Shown piece after piece: positions 8,060-16,700 of a stretch of 64,000 nt of DNA. The notes below the pieces were generated by a model. The model was not told the origin of the DNA, ran no database searches, and saw only the letters and a program-made list of their open reading frames with translations. The DNA is from HXMU1420-2 sp034670145 (GTDB lineage: Bacteria; Pseudomonadota; Alphaproteobacteria; Rhodobacterales; Rhodobacteraceae): assembly GCA_034670145.1 (NCBI GenBank), contig JAXMOA010000011.1:62001-126000 (forward strand), written 5' to 3'. The translations under genes and the position numbers were made by a program. The stretch's first letter is position 1; each line of letters begins with the position of its first letter.

Positions 8060-8995
8060 TCAGTATCCCCGGCTGCGGTCGACTTCGTGCAACAAAGTCT
8101 GGCCGCTGGAGAGGCGCTGGTAATTGGCGATCACGTCTTTCATGGCGTCGCCCAGGTGCCAGCCCGAGACATGCGGGGTTATGGTGACCCCGGGGTGGGT
8201 CCAGAGCGGATCTTCGGGTGGCAGGGGTTCCTGGGAGACGACATCGAGGACGGCATGTTCGAGCGGGCCGGTGTCGAGCGCGGCGCGCAGGGCGGTTTCG
8301 TCGATCAGGTCGCCGCGTCCGGCGTTGATGAGCATCGCGCCGGGTTTCATGCAGCGCAGCATCTGGGCGTCCAGCAGGCCGCGTGTCTGCGCGGTCGAGG
8401 GCAGGATGGCGGCGACATAGTCGCAGGCGCCGAGCATCTCTGGCAGGGCCTGCGCTCCGGCGCGGCAGTCGATTCCGTCCAGGTGCTTTTGCGAGCGGCT
8501 CCAGCCGAGGACGTGAAAGCCGTTGTCGCGCATGGTTTGCGCCGTGAGGCCGCCGATATGGCCCAGGCCCAGCACGCCGACGGTGGTCTTGTCGGCCTCG
8601 CGCGGGGCGATGGAGCGCCAGGCGCGGTCGCGCTGGGCGGTCTGGTGGAAGGCCATGTTGCGTTGGCGCCAGAGCACATAGGCCAGGCAGTATTGCGCGA
8701 TTTCGCGGGCCGGGGCCTGTGGTTTCAGGCGGGTGACGCGCACATGGGGGGCGAGGTCGGGATGGGCGACGATGGTTTCGACGCCCGCGCCCAGTTTCTG
8801 CACCAGTTGCAGGTTGGGCAGCTGTTCGATCAGCGCGCCCGACATGGAGGAGACGGCGAGCATGGTGATCTGCTCGGTTCTGCCGGGGTCGGCGGCGATG
8901 CGGATGTCGGCATCCGGGGCGAGGGCGGCCAGGTCGTCGCGGATCTGGCTGTCGGGGATCCAGTCGGTCATGCCGGTGGCGATGAGCAGGGCCAT
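8060..8995 (-). CDS. ghrA: Glyoxylate/hydroxypyruvate reductase A-like 2-hydroxyacid dehydrogenase
   Basis: A 311-residue D-isomer-specific 2-hydroxyacid dehydrogenase. The NAD(P)-binding 'VGVLGLGHIGG' lies near residue 140. The catalytic arginine ('INAGRGDLID'), glutamate ('SQEPLPPEDPLW') and histidine ('ITPHVSGW') are all present, matching GhrA rather than SerA in length and the 'PLPPxHPLW' pattern. It likely reduces glyoxylate or hydroxypyruvate in the cytoplasm. It is followed on the same strand by ribF, but about 58 bp separate the two. Confidence 0.8.
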   Translation of the reverse strand: MALLIATGMTDWIPDSQIRDDLAALAPDADIRIAADPGRTEQITMLAVSSMSGALIEQLPNLQLVQKLGAGVETIVAHPDLAPHVRVTRLKPQAPAREIAQYCLAYVLWRQRNMAFHQTAQRDRAWRSIAPREADKTTVGVLGLGHIGGLTAQTMRDNGFHVLGWSRSQKHLDGIDCRAGAQALPEMLGACDYVAAILPSTAQTRGLLDAQMLRCMKPGAMLINAGRGDLIDETALRAALDTGPLEHAVLDVVSQEPLPPEDPLWTHPGVTITPHVSGWHLGDAMKDVIANYQRLSSGQTLLHEVDRSRGY

Positions 8996-9133
8996 ATCGG
9001 GCGCTCCTGTTTGAGAGTTGGCTGCACCCTAGCGCAGGTTTGGGCAGCGTAAAGGTGGCCCGGTGTCAGAAAAGTCGGGAATCGCGGGAACTGTGCTAGG
9101 CTGGGCCTGCATTTGTTGATGAAAGGGGATTCA

Positions 9134-9991
9134 ATGCATATTAATTTTGCGCGAAGATTTCTGTTCGCTTGTGCTGTGCTTGTGTGTTCTGGCGGTTTTG
9201 TGGCGGCAGATGATGGTCTGTTGGCGCGGGGTGAATATCTGGTTCAGGGGATTGCGGGATGTGGCAATTGTCATACGCCGATGGGGCCTGAGGGGCCTGT
9301 CATGTCGCAGGATCTGGGCGGTCGTCTGGTTGAAAAGAACGAGGCGTTTACGGCGATTGCGCCCAATATCACGCCGGCATCGCGTGTGGCGCAATGGAGC
9401 GATGCAGAGCTGGGGCGGGCCATTCGCGAGGGAATCCGGCCGGATGGCTCGGTGATTGGGCCGCCGATGCCGTTTGCGATGTACCGGGGGCTGTCGGATT
9501 ACGATGTGTCCGCGATGGTGGCCTATCTGCGCACGGTGCCTGCGGTTGAGCTGGATCCGGGGCAGTCGGCGTACAACATCCCGCTGCCGCCCGCCTATGG
9601 TCCGCCGGTTGGATCGGTGCCTCAGATCGAGGCGGGCGTGACGCTGGCCTATGGGGAATATCTGGCCGGGCCGGTCGCCCATTGCATGGAGTGTCATACG
9701 CCGATGGGGCCGATGGGGCCGATGCTGGACACGGATCTGGGCCGGGGTGGTTTCGAGTTTCATGGGCCCTGGGGGGTGTCTGTGGCCTCGAACCTGACGG
9801 CGCATTCGGATGGGTTGGCTGAGTATTCGGACGAAGAGATCAAGACGATGATCGTGCAGGGCAAGCGCGCGGACGGGTCGGCGATGTTTCCGCCGATGCC
9901 TTATGGGTATCTGGCGCGGATGACGGCGCAGGATCTGGATGCGATTGTTTTGTATCTGCGCAGTTTGCCAGCCCTGCCCGACGCGGGGTAG
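9134..9991 (+). CDS. Periplasmic diheme cytochrome c
   Basis: A 285-residue exported protein. A signal peptide of about 25 residues is followed by two class I cytochrome c domains, each with one heme motif: C43-G-N-C-H and a second CMECH near residue 184. Each domain has 'PPMP(F/Y)' and a downstream 'YLR(T/S)(V/L)PA' helix, as in the small cytochromes that take electrons from quinoprotein or flavoprotein dehydrogenases. The ATG at 9134 follows AAAGGGG. It diverges from ghrA. No dehydrogenase partner is adjacent. Confidence 0.85.
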   Translation: MHINFARRFLFACAVLVCSGGFVAADDGLLARGEYLVQGIAGCGNCHTPMGPEGPVMSQDLGGRLVEKNEAFTAIAPNITPASRVAQWSDAELGRAIREGIRPDGSVIGPPMPFAMYRGLSDYDVSAMVAYLRTVPAVELDPGQSAYNIPLPPAYGPPVGSVPQIEAGVTLAYGEYLAGPVAHCMECHTPMGPMGPMLDTDLGRGGFEFHGPWGVSVASNLTAHSDGLAEYSDEEIKTMIVQGKRADGSAMFPPMPYGYLARMTAQDLDAIVLYLRSLPALPDAG

Positions 9992-10102
9992 CTGGCGGGG
10001 GAGTAGGGCGGGCCGCGCTGTGGTCTGGCTCTGCCTGATTTTCGACAAGGCAGGTCGCAATTCTGTTTGCGCCCTGCCGTATTTGCGGTCAGTCTGCGGC
10101 GT

Positions 10103-11092
10103 ATGAAAGCGCCTCTTATTGATAATCTGCAGTATGCCAATTGGTCTGAAACCATCTTTCGCCAGATGCGCGAAGGGGGGGTGGATGCGGTCCATGTGAC
10201 GATCGCCTACCACGAGAGTTTTCGCGAAATGGTATTGAACCTGGAAGCCTGGAACCGGTGGTTTGAGCGGTTTCCCGATCTGATCTTCAAGGGCAGTCAG
10301 GCCAGTGATGTGCGTCTGGCGCAAGAGACGGGGCGGACGGCGATCTTTTTCGGGTTTCAGAACCCCAGCCCGATTGAGGATGACATCGGGCTGATCGAGA
10401 TTTGCCACCAGCTGGGCATTCGGTTCATGCAGCTGACGTATAACAACCAGTCCTTGCTGGCGACGGGCTGTTACGAGGCCGATGACACCGGTCTGACGCG
10501 GTTTGGCGTGCAGGCGGTGGCCGAGATGAACCGGGTGGGTCTGGTGGTGGATATGAGCCATTCGGGCGAACGCTCGACCCTGGAGGCGATCGAGGCTTCG
10601 GCGCGTCCGATTGCGATCACCCATGCCAACCCCGATTGGTGGCATCCGGCGTTGCGCAACAAATCCGATACGGTTTTGCGCGCTTTGACAGAGCGGGGCG
10701 GCATGTTGGGGTTTTCGGTTTACCCGCATCATCTGAAGGATGGCCCGGCCTGCACGCTGCAGGGTTTTTGCGAGATGGTGGCCGAGGCGGCCGCGCGCTA
10801 TGGGGCGCAGCATCTGGGGATCGGGACGGATCTGTGTCAGGATCAGCCGGATCGTATTGTGGAATGGATGCGGGTCGGGCGCTGGTCCAAGGCGATGGAC
10901 TATGGCGAGGGCAGCGCGGACAATCCGGGATTTCCGCCGATGCCGGATTGGTTTGGCGACAATCGTGATTTTGGCAATCTGCGCGCGGGTCTGGCGGCGG
11001 TCGGGTTCAGCGGTGCCGAGGTGGACGGGATCATGGGGGCCAATTGGCTGAATTTCTACGAGACCGGTTTTGGGCCGATGAGCGGGGGATGA
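10103..11092 (+). CDS. M19 membrane-dipeptidase-family protein with altered metal site
   Basis: A 329-residue TIM-barrel protein of the renal dipeptidase (M19) family. Retained features are 'VVDMSHSG' and 'ITHANPDWW' (histidines equivalent to H198 and H219 of human dipeptidase) and 'LGIGTDLCQD'. The N-terminal H-x-D zinc pair is missing ('LIDNLQYANW' instead of DGHND), and the bridging Glu region reads 'FFGFQNPSP'. A canonical dizinc centre is therefore unlikely. It is immediately upstream of two uncharacterised genes with overlapping or near-overlapping starts, suggesting one function carried by three proteins. The ATG at 10103 is chosen. Confidence 0.75.
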   Translation: MKAPLIDNLQYANWSETIFRQMREGGVDAVHVTIAYHESFREMVLNLEAWNRWFERFPDLIFKGSQASDVRLAQETGRTAIFFGFQNPSPIEDDIGLIEICHQLGIRFMQLTYNNQSLLATGCYEADDTGLTRFGVQAVAEMNRVGLVVDMSHSGERSTLEAIEASARPIAITHANPDWWHPALRNKSDTVLRALTERGGMLGFSVYPHHLKDGPACTLQGFCEMVAEAAARYGAQHLGIGTDLCQDQPDRIVEWMRVGRWSKAMDYGEGSADNPGFPPMPDWFGDNRDFGNLRAGLAAVGFSGAEVDGIMGANWLNFYETGFGPMSGG

Positions 11093-11093
11093 G

Positions 11094-12755
11094 ATGAACA
11101 GTTTTACGGCTTTGCCACAGGCTGCGATGCGCCCGCCTCAGGAGGTCATGCGTCTGGCGCGGATGGGGGCTTCTTTTCCGACGCGACTGTCATTCCTGCC
11201 GACCCTGCTGCGCCGGTTGCGCGACGAAGAGGTGGCGGTGACGCGGCCGGTTTGGGAGATCGGGCCGGATGGGTTTGGCCATGCGGTTTATACGCTGCAA
11301 CTGGGGGGGCATAGTTATTCGCTGGTGGCGGTCTCGACGGATTTGCCCGAGGATCAGCGCACGGACCGGGTGATCGCGACGGCCTGGGATACGGCCTATG
11401 TGCTGTATGACGGTGTGCCGGATGCCTCTGAGATTGCGCGGCTGTGCGACAGCGCGCCCAAGCAGGAGGCCGCGCGGTTCAGCGATCGGGATCTGGTGCT
11501 GAGCCGGGCCAACAAGTCGGTGCGGTTGTTTGCGCATGTGGTCGAGGCGTTGCGGGCGGGGCGGCAGCCGGATGTCTCCAAGATCCGCGAGACGGGCTAT
11601 TTGATGCGCACGACGGCGGTTTATGGCAATGGCAAGTTCGGCATTGCGGATCGGGCGCGGATCGAGGATCGGCCGGGGTTGTCGGGGCCGTTCATGGCCG
11701 AGATGCTGACGGTTTGGCTGATCCGGGGGTTCACCCATGATCTGGTGGAGCATCTGGGCGGGCGGCCGCTGGACCGGGAGATCAAGCGGCATTTGGGGAT
11801 TGGCAATGCCACCGGTTTGGGCATGGCGCCGTTTCTGGTGAGCCATCCTTTGTTGCTGGATGCCTGGATGCAGGTGCGCGAGACCGCTTTGGCGCGGGTG
11901 CGGGCGACCGGGCCGGTGACGGCATCGGTGCGGGCGCGGCTGGTGGAATTGTCGGCGCGGGTCGCGCGTCATCTGGCGCAATGGCAGGTGCCGGATGCGG
12001 ATGCGATGGCGCGGATCGAGGTGTTGCGCGGCGAATGGGCCGATTTCTGTGCCGGGCTGCCCGGACATCTGGACAGCGAGGCGCCGGTTGAGGCCTTGTA
12101 TCAGGCGAGCCTGACGGGGTCGCTGGATATGCAGGAATTGGTTGTGGCCTATCTGATCGAGCCGTTTGGCGATCTGGTGGATGGGCTGACCCAATGTATG
12201 GCCACCGGGTTTCAGGCGCGGCTGGAGCCAGAGATGGCGCTGGCGGAGTTGCAGGCGGCGGTGGCGCGGGACTGGGGCTGGGCCGTGGCCTTGGATTTCA
12301 CCTGCACGCAGGAGACGGCGCAGTTCTGGTATGTCTCGCAAGAGAAGTTGGAGCCGCGGATGGGGATGCGCTATGAAGAGCCGGGCGCCGAGCTGGAGAG
12401 CCCGCTGGACATTGCCCGTCAGGTGCAGGCGATGGCGCGGGATTTGCCGGCGGATGCGGCGGATGCAGGGGAGGTGATCGCGTTTTTGCAGGCCTTTCCA
12501 CAGCATCGCGCGGCGGTGCGGCGGGTGCAGGCATTGATGCGCCATCCTTATGGCGAGATTCGAGACAATCTGATTTCGCAGGGGTGCAGGCCGATTGATA
12601 TGCTGCGCTGCAAGCTGTCGTTTTTCGGCGCGGCGCGGTTTGATCCCAAGTCGGACCGCTGGACGCGGATCACGCTGGCGCAGGGGGCGCCTTTGGCGGA
12701 TGAGTTGGCGCAGCTTGCGGATGACTGGTGGCTGCCGGGGTTTGAACCCGCATGA
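11094..12755 (+). CDS. Conserved protein of unknown function (553 aa)
   Basis: I do not recognise a characterised family. It is a 553-residue soluble protein without signal or membrane segments, rich in charged helices, with several Trp/His-bearing stretches ('LIRGFTHDLVEHLGG', 'NATGLGMAPFLVSHPLL', 'ALDFTCTQETAQFWYVSQEK'). It starts 1 bp after the M19-like gene and its stop overlaps the start of the next gene (ATGA), so the three form a translationally coupled unit. Its function probably depends on those partners. Confidence 0.7.
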   Translation: MNSFTALPQAAMRPPQEVMRLARMGASFPTRLSFLPTLLRRLRDEEVAVTRPVWEIGPDGFGHAVYTLQLGGHSYSLVAVSTDLPEDQRTDRVIATAWDTAYVLYDGVPDASEIARLCDSAPKQEAARFSDRDLVLSRANKSVRLFAHVVEALRAGRQPDVSKIRETGYLMRTTAVYGNGKFGIADRARIEDRPGLSGPFMAEMLTVWLIRGFTHDLVEHLGGRPLDREIKRHLGIGNATGLGMAPFLVSHPLLLDAWMQVRETALARVRATGPVTASVRARLVELSARVARHLAQWQVPDADAMARIEVLRGEWADFCAGLPGHLDSEAPVEALYQASLTGSLDMQELVVAYLIEPFGDLVDGLTQCMATGFQARLEPEMALAELQAAVARDWGWAVALDFTCTQETAQFWYVSQEKLEPRMGMRYEEPGAELESPLDIARQVQAMARDLPADAADAGEVIAFLQAFPQHRAAVRRVQALMRHPYGEIRDNLISQGCRPIDMLRCKLSFFGAARFDPKSDRWTRITLAQGAPLADELAQLADDWWLPGFEPA

Positions 12756-13168
12756 GGCGCTCGGTCGGAGAGCTGCGTGCGGAGCTGTTGAAGGCCGGGC
12801 GCGGGGCGGGGTTGCCGCTGGGTGTGGCCGAGGATCTGGCCATGGCGGCGTCCTGGATGGATGTGGCTGCGGTGACGGAACTGGTGGATTTTCTGGCCTC
12901 ACCGGAGGGGCTGTCGCAGCTGGTGGATCTGGCGGGTGCGCTGGATCTGCGCAGTGTGGGTTCGCCGGTTGAGGGCACGGGGGCCGTTTGGCGGGCGCTT
13001 TGTGCCTGTCAGGATGGTGCGGCGGCGGTCGCGTTGGAGGCCATGCCAGAAGCGCTCTGGGCGCGGTTGGCCCAGTATTCGGCCCGCACCTATGTGCCCG
13101 AGACCGAGCTGTCGCGCGCGCGCGGGGCCGGTGCCGGGGCCGGGGCTGGCAATATTGACAATGATTGA
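12752..13168 (+). CDS. DUF3726-like protein of unknown function
   Basis: A 138-residue protein whose opening ('SVGELRAELLKAGRGAGLPLGVAEDLA') resembles the DUF3726 family; the match is from memory and moderate. It has a low-complexity Ala/Gly tail ('GAGAGAGAGN'). The start overlaps the stop of the 553-aa gene. It is the last gene of the M19-like trio, followed by a GC-rich hairpin. Confidence 0.6.
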   Translation: MRRSVGELRAELLKAGRGAGLPLGVAEDLAMAASWMDVAAVTELVDFLASPEGLSQLVDLAGALDLRSVGSPVEGTGAVWRALCACQDGAAAVALEAMPEALWARLAQYSARTYVPETELSRARGAGAGAGAGNIDND

Positions 13169-13195
13169 GGCCGGTTTCGGGTCAGGCCAAAGGCA

Positions 13196-13222
13196 GGCAG
13201 GGGGCGCCTGAACGCCCCTGCC
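13196..13222. terminator. GC-rich hairpin between convergent operons
   Basis: GGCAGGGGGCG and CGCCCCTGCC form a stem of about 10 bp around the hexaloop CCTGAA, 28 bp after the DUF3726-like stop and before the convergent phosphodiesterase gene. There is no clear T-run, so termination efficiency is uncertain. Confidence 0.45.
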
Positions 13223-13327
13223 GGGGATCGTTGCCGAAAGCGTTTTCGAGTTTACCTGGATCACTTGTTCGCGGCCTCGCCCTATGGTCGAACGCGAAAA
13301 GGGATGCTCGATATCTCAAGTTAAAGT

Positions 13328-14191
13328 CTAATCGCTATCGAGATCCTGAAATCCGTCGTGGCGCATGTCGAGCGCGTATTGGACCGGGTCCATGCCCTCG
13401 GGCGGCAACATTGAAAATCTGGGCGCGCGGTGGGCAAATTCATGCATGTGAACGGTGACCATCGTGTCATCGAGCAGGACCACGCCATATGCCGGGTCGG
13501 CCAGGTCGGCGGGGAAAGTGGGGTCAGCGCCCTTGAGGTCGAGCGCGACCTGATGGTTCAGCCCCCGCATGCAGGAATAGGAGATCCCGCGCCAGTTGCC
13601 AAAGATGGCCCGGTGGGCGTGGCCAAAGAACAGGTGGCGGATGCGATGGGCGTGCGGCGCGATGATGTTCCAGAACTGATCGGCCTGTTGCAGCATGATC
13701 TGGTCCATGAAGGGTATGCCGATCTGAAACGGCGGGTGGTGCATGAAGAGCAGGATGGGGCCGTCGATCTGGTCCAGCTGTTGGGCCAGCCAGTTGCGGC
13801 GGGCGGTGCAATAGCCTCCGGCGTGGGTGCCGGGCAGTTTGGTATCCAGACACAAGCCGGTGCCGTGGGGCGTGTCGATCACGGTTTGCACAAAGCCGTT
13901 GGGGTCGCGCGGGGCGTTTGGAAAGGTCCGGGCAAAGGCCGGTGTGTCGTCGTGGTTGCCGATCAGCAGGTGGACCGGGGGCAGCAGCCGGGCGATCTCG
14001 GCGGCGAAAGCGTCATAGGCCGGGGCGTCACCCCAGTGGGTGAGGTCTCCGGTGATGATTACGAATTGCGCGTCGCTGTGCTCTGAATTGATGCTGTTGA
14101 CGGCCAGTTTGAGCCGGCGCGCGGGGTTGGCGCCATAAAGCAGCTGGTCGCCGCCGATGACGTGGCAATCGGTGAGTTGGATGAATTTCAT
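13328..14191 (-). CDS. Calcineurin-type metallophosphoesterase / cyclic or glycerophosphodiester phosphodiesterase
   Basis: A 287-residue class III phosphodiesterase resembling CpdA/GpdQ. The metal motifs are complete: 'LTDCHV' (D-x-H), 'ITGDLTHWGD', 'LIGNHDD', 'LFMHHPP' and 'FFGHAHRAIFGN'. It is the last gene of a leftward Ugp-like ABC transporter operon, separated from the binding-protein gene by a hairpin. That context favours hydrolysis of an imported phosphodiester such as glycerophosphodiesters. The assignment to a specific diester is inference. Confidence 0.75.
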   Translation of the reverse strand: MKFIQLTDCHVIGGDQLLYGANPARRLKLAVNSINSEHSDAQFVIITGDLTHWGDAPAYDAFAAEIARLLPPVHLLIGNHDDTPAFARTFPNAPRDPNGFVQTVIDTPHGTGLCLDTKLPGTHAGGYCTARRNWLAQQLDQIDGPILLFMHHPPFQIGIPFMDQIMLQQADQFWNIIAPHAHRIRHLFFGHAHRAIFGNWRGISYSCMRGLNHQVALDLKGADPTFPADLADPAYGVVLLDDTMVTVHMHEFAHRAPRFSMLPPEGMDPVQYALDMRHDGFQDLDSD

Positions 14192-14215
14192 GGATCTGGC
14201 CTGTGTTGGGAAAGA

Positions 14216-14241
14216 CGCCTGCCCCTTTTGGAGGGCAGGCG
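14216..14241 (-). terminator. Intercistronic hairpin after the solute-binding-protein gene
   Basis: A perfect 9-bp stem (CGCCTGCCC/GGGCAGGCG) with an 8-nt loop lies between the binding-protein stop (14288) and the phosphodiesterase start (14191). It could act as a partial terminator or 3' stabiliser that raises binding-protein mRNA over downstream mRNA, as is common in ABC operons. The stem is seen; the role is inferred. Confidence 0.5.
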
Positions 14242-14287
14242 CCGGGCGGTGGTCATGGCGCCGGGGTGCGGGCCATGGTGTGGTGCG

Positions 14288-15535
14288 TCAGCCCTGTGGC
14301 ATCAGGTCGGAGACTTCTTCGACCAGTTCCTGCTGAAGCTCTTTCATATCGGTGGCCTCGCCGGTGACGATGCGTTCGATGCTGTCGTAGATCACCTGAG
14401 TGATGGCCAGGCCGTTGTCGCCCGGATAGGCCAGCCAGTCGCGCAGGAGCGGCAGTTGGTCCACGGCGGTCTGTTTGTTCGGGTTCTGCTGGTAGAAATC
14501 GGCCAGGATGATTTCGTTGGCGGCCTTGTTCGGAGGCATGTAGCCGGTTGTCTTGGCGACTTCGGCGGCGCCTTCACCGGAGGTGATGAACTTGAGCCAT
14601 GTCCAGGCCGCCTGCTGCACGGCGGGGTCGTCGGAGGTGGAGGTCAGCAGGGCTGCGTTGCCGCCGGCGGGCAGACCCTGGGGCTTGCTGCCCATGCCGG
14701 GGAACGGGCCGGTGACCAGTTCGAAATCGCCTTTGGAGCGTTCGACCGATCCGAGGGCGGATGTGGACCAGAACATCATGCCGATCTCACCGGCAGAGAA
14801 GGAGGCCAGCGCCTCTTTCCAGCTGAGGTTTTTCATGTCGCAGCCGGTGAAGATGGTTTGCATCTGTTCCAGGGCGTTCAGGGCCTCGGGGCTGTCCAGG
14901 GTGACGACGTTTTCTTCGACGATGGCCTTGCCCTGGGACCACATGAGGGCCTGCATGAACCAGTTGCCGGTGATGTTCCAGCCCCAGAACATGGGGTTTT
15001 CGACGCCGTTGGCCTTCATGGTCTGGCAGGCTGCGATGACTTCGTCCCAGGTGGTGGGCAGCGTGTCGATGCCGCCGGCGGTCATGATGTCCTTGTTGTA
15101 GTAACCTACGGGCAGGGAGACCGAGAAGGGCAGGCCGTGCACGGTGTTGTCAAAGGTAGACAGGGACAGCATCGCGGCGTGGTAGCCGTCTTTCTCGAAG
15201 TCGGCTTCCTGGGCGATGAAGGGTTCGAGCGATTTGGCGATGCCTTTGTCGACCAGGATCTGCTGGCGGTTGAGGCCTTGCATGGTGACGTCGGGCAGGT
15301 CGCCGGAGACGGCTTCGCGCAGGATGGTGTTGGTGCCGTCTTCGTAGTCTTCGTAGGTGGCGCGGAATTTGATGTCGATGTTGGGGTGGGCCGCTTTGAA
15401 GGCGGGCATCATCGCTTCGTAGGTGATGTCGAACAGGTGCGAATAGGGGTAGGCGAATTCGACGGTAACGGTGTCCTGGGCGCAGACGGCGGTGGCGGAG
15501 AGGGCCAGCGCCAATGCGGTTGGGGTGAGTTTCAT
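14288..15535 (-). CDS. UgpB-like extracellular solute-binding protein
   Basis: A 415-residue family-1 solute-binding protein with a Sec signal peptide ('MKLTPTALALALSATAVCAQ'). It has typical UgpB-type features: 'LPDVTMQGLNRQQILVDKGIAKSLEPF', 'GLPFSVSLPVGYYNKD', 'LPTTWDEVIAACQ' and 'LPAGGNAALLTSTS..KQAAWTWLKFITS'-type text near residue 260. It is encoded downstream of two permeases and the ATPase and upstream of a phosphodiesterase. Glycerol-3-phosphate or glycerophosphodiester is the likely ligand class, but the family also binds sugars. Confidence 0.8.
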   Translation of the reverse strand: MKLTPTALALALSATAVCAQDTVTVEFAYPYSHLFDITYEAMMPAFKAAHPNIDIKFRATYEDYEDGTNTILREAVSGDLPDVTMQGLNRQQILVDKGIAKSLEPFIAQEADFEKDGYHAAMLSLSTFDNTVHGLPFSVSLPVGYYNKDIMTAGGIDTLPTTWDEVIAACQTMKANGVENPMFWGWNITGNWFMQALMWSQGKAIVEENVVTLDSPEALNALEQMQTIFTGCDMKNLSWKEALASFSAGEIGMMFWSTSALGSVERSKGDFELVTGPFPGMGSKPQGLPAGGNAALLTSTSDDPAVQQAAWTWLKFITSGEGAAEVAKTTGYMPPNKAANEIILADFYQQNPNKQTAVDQLPLLRDWLAYPGDNGLAITQVIYDSIERIVTGEATDMKELQQELVEEVSDLMPQG

Positions 15536-15674
15536 GGTGTATCCTTTGACGTGTTGATCCGGGAGCGGTTGGTTCGGTGACCTGCCGTTTCGCGGAGGGC
15601 TCTGTTTAGGAAGGGTTGGATTTTATCCCGGTTGGGATGGCGGAGGGGGCGCGCATTTGGGTCATGGGCGCCCG

Positions 15675-16637
15675 CTATTTCATGCCCGAGAGGGTGATGC
15701 CGTCGATGAAGCGGCGTTGGGCGATCAGGAAGGCGACGATCAGGGGTGTGACGATGATGGTGGCCGAGGCCATCATGGGGCCGAACATGCTGCCATCGCC
15801 GCCGCCTTTGAATTCGCGCAGGCCCAGGGGCGGGGTGAAGAGGTCTCGGTTGCCGGTGACGACGACGCGGGGCCAGAAGTAGTCGTTCCAATGGGCGACG
15901 ATGGAGAAGATGGCGAAGGCCATGAGGGCGGGGACGGCTGTGGGCAGCATGACGCGCCAGACGATGGCGAATTCGGACAGGCCGTCCATGCGGGCGGCAT
16001 CGACCAGGTCGTCGGGGACGGTCATGAAGAACTGGCGCATCAGGAAGATGCCAAAGACCGAGATGGTCCAGGGGATCACAAGGGCGGCGTAGGAATTGGT
16101 GAGCCCGGTTTTGGCCAGCATGATATAGAGCGGCAGAGCGATGGCGTGCACCGGGATCAGCAGGCAGAAGAGCACCAGTGAAAAGACAAAGTCGCGCCCC
16201 CAGAATTTGAGCTTGGCCAGGGCATAGGCGGCGGGCAGGGCGACGATGATCTGGATCAGAAAGATCGAGGCGGTGACGATCACGCCGTTCATCAGGTAGC
16301 GCAGCAGCGGCGCCTGGGTGAAGGCCTGAGTATAGTTGAAGACAATCGGGCGCATGGCGCAGTCGGCCTCGGCCTCGGCCCGGAGAGCCAGGCGGATGCT
16401 GTTGGCGTCCTGCCCCGGAAAGCGGTCGGCGGCCTGTGCGATATCGGCGCGGTTCGGGTCGCGCAGGGTGACGCAGTGGCTGTCGATCATCATCTGCTGG
16501 CTGCCAAAGAAGCCGCCTTCGCCCCGGTCGATTTCGCCCGGGCTTTTGAAGGAATAGCTGACCATGGTGTAAAACGGGGCGATGACGACAAGCGCGCCGA
16601 GGATCAGCAGCAGGTGTTTCCACAGATCGCGGGTCAT
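15675..16637 (-). CDS. UgpE-like ABC permease
   Basis: A 320-residue inner-membrane permease with an N-terminal anchor ('HLLLILGALVVIAPFYTMVSYSF') and the MalG/UgpE-type EAA loop ('DAARMDGLSEFAIVWRVMLPTAVPAL'). It pairs with the upstream UgpA-like permease. It has an unusually long periplasmic segment between the first and second helices (roughly residues 35-110) with two cysteines, longer than in typical MalG/UgpE proteins. It is followed by the binding-protein gene after about 140 bp. Confidence 0.85.
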   Translation of the reverse strand: MTRDLWKHLLLILGALVVIAPFYTMVSYSFKSPGEIDRGEGGFFGSQQMMIDSHCVTLRDPNRADIAQAADRFPGQDANSIRLALRAEAEADCAMRPIVFNYTQAFTQAPLLRYLMNGVIVTASIFLIQIIVALPAAYALAKLKFWGRDFVFSLVLFCLLIPVHAIALPLYIMLAKTGLTNSYAALVIPWTISVFGIFLMRQFFMTVPDDLVDAARMDGLSEFAIVWRVMLPTAVPALMAFAIFSIVAHWNDYFWPRVVVTGNRDLFTPPLGLREFKGGGDGSMFGPMMASATIIVTPLIVAFLIAQRRFIDGITLSGMK

Positions 16638-16700
16638 ATCAGATGCCTTTGGGAGGGAAGGGGCAGAGGGGGCGGAGCCGGGTTTGATGGGGGGCGTGCA

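Noticed and set aside
10103..11092. Annotation as an active zinc membrane dipeptidase
   Set aside because: The N-terminal H-x-D zinc pair and the bridging glutamate are absent, so catalysis of the classical type cannot be assumed.
11190..12902. 570-codon minus-strand frame opposite the 553-aa gene
   Set aside because: The translation is dominated by Arg, Pro, His and Gln, an antisense artefact. The plus-strand gene is coupled by overlaps to both neighbours.
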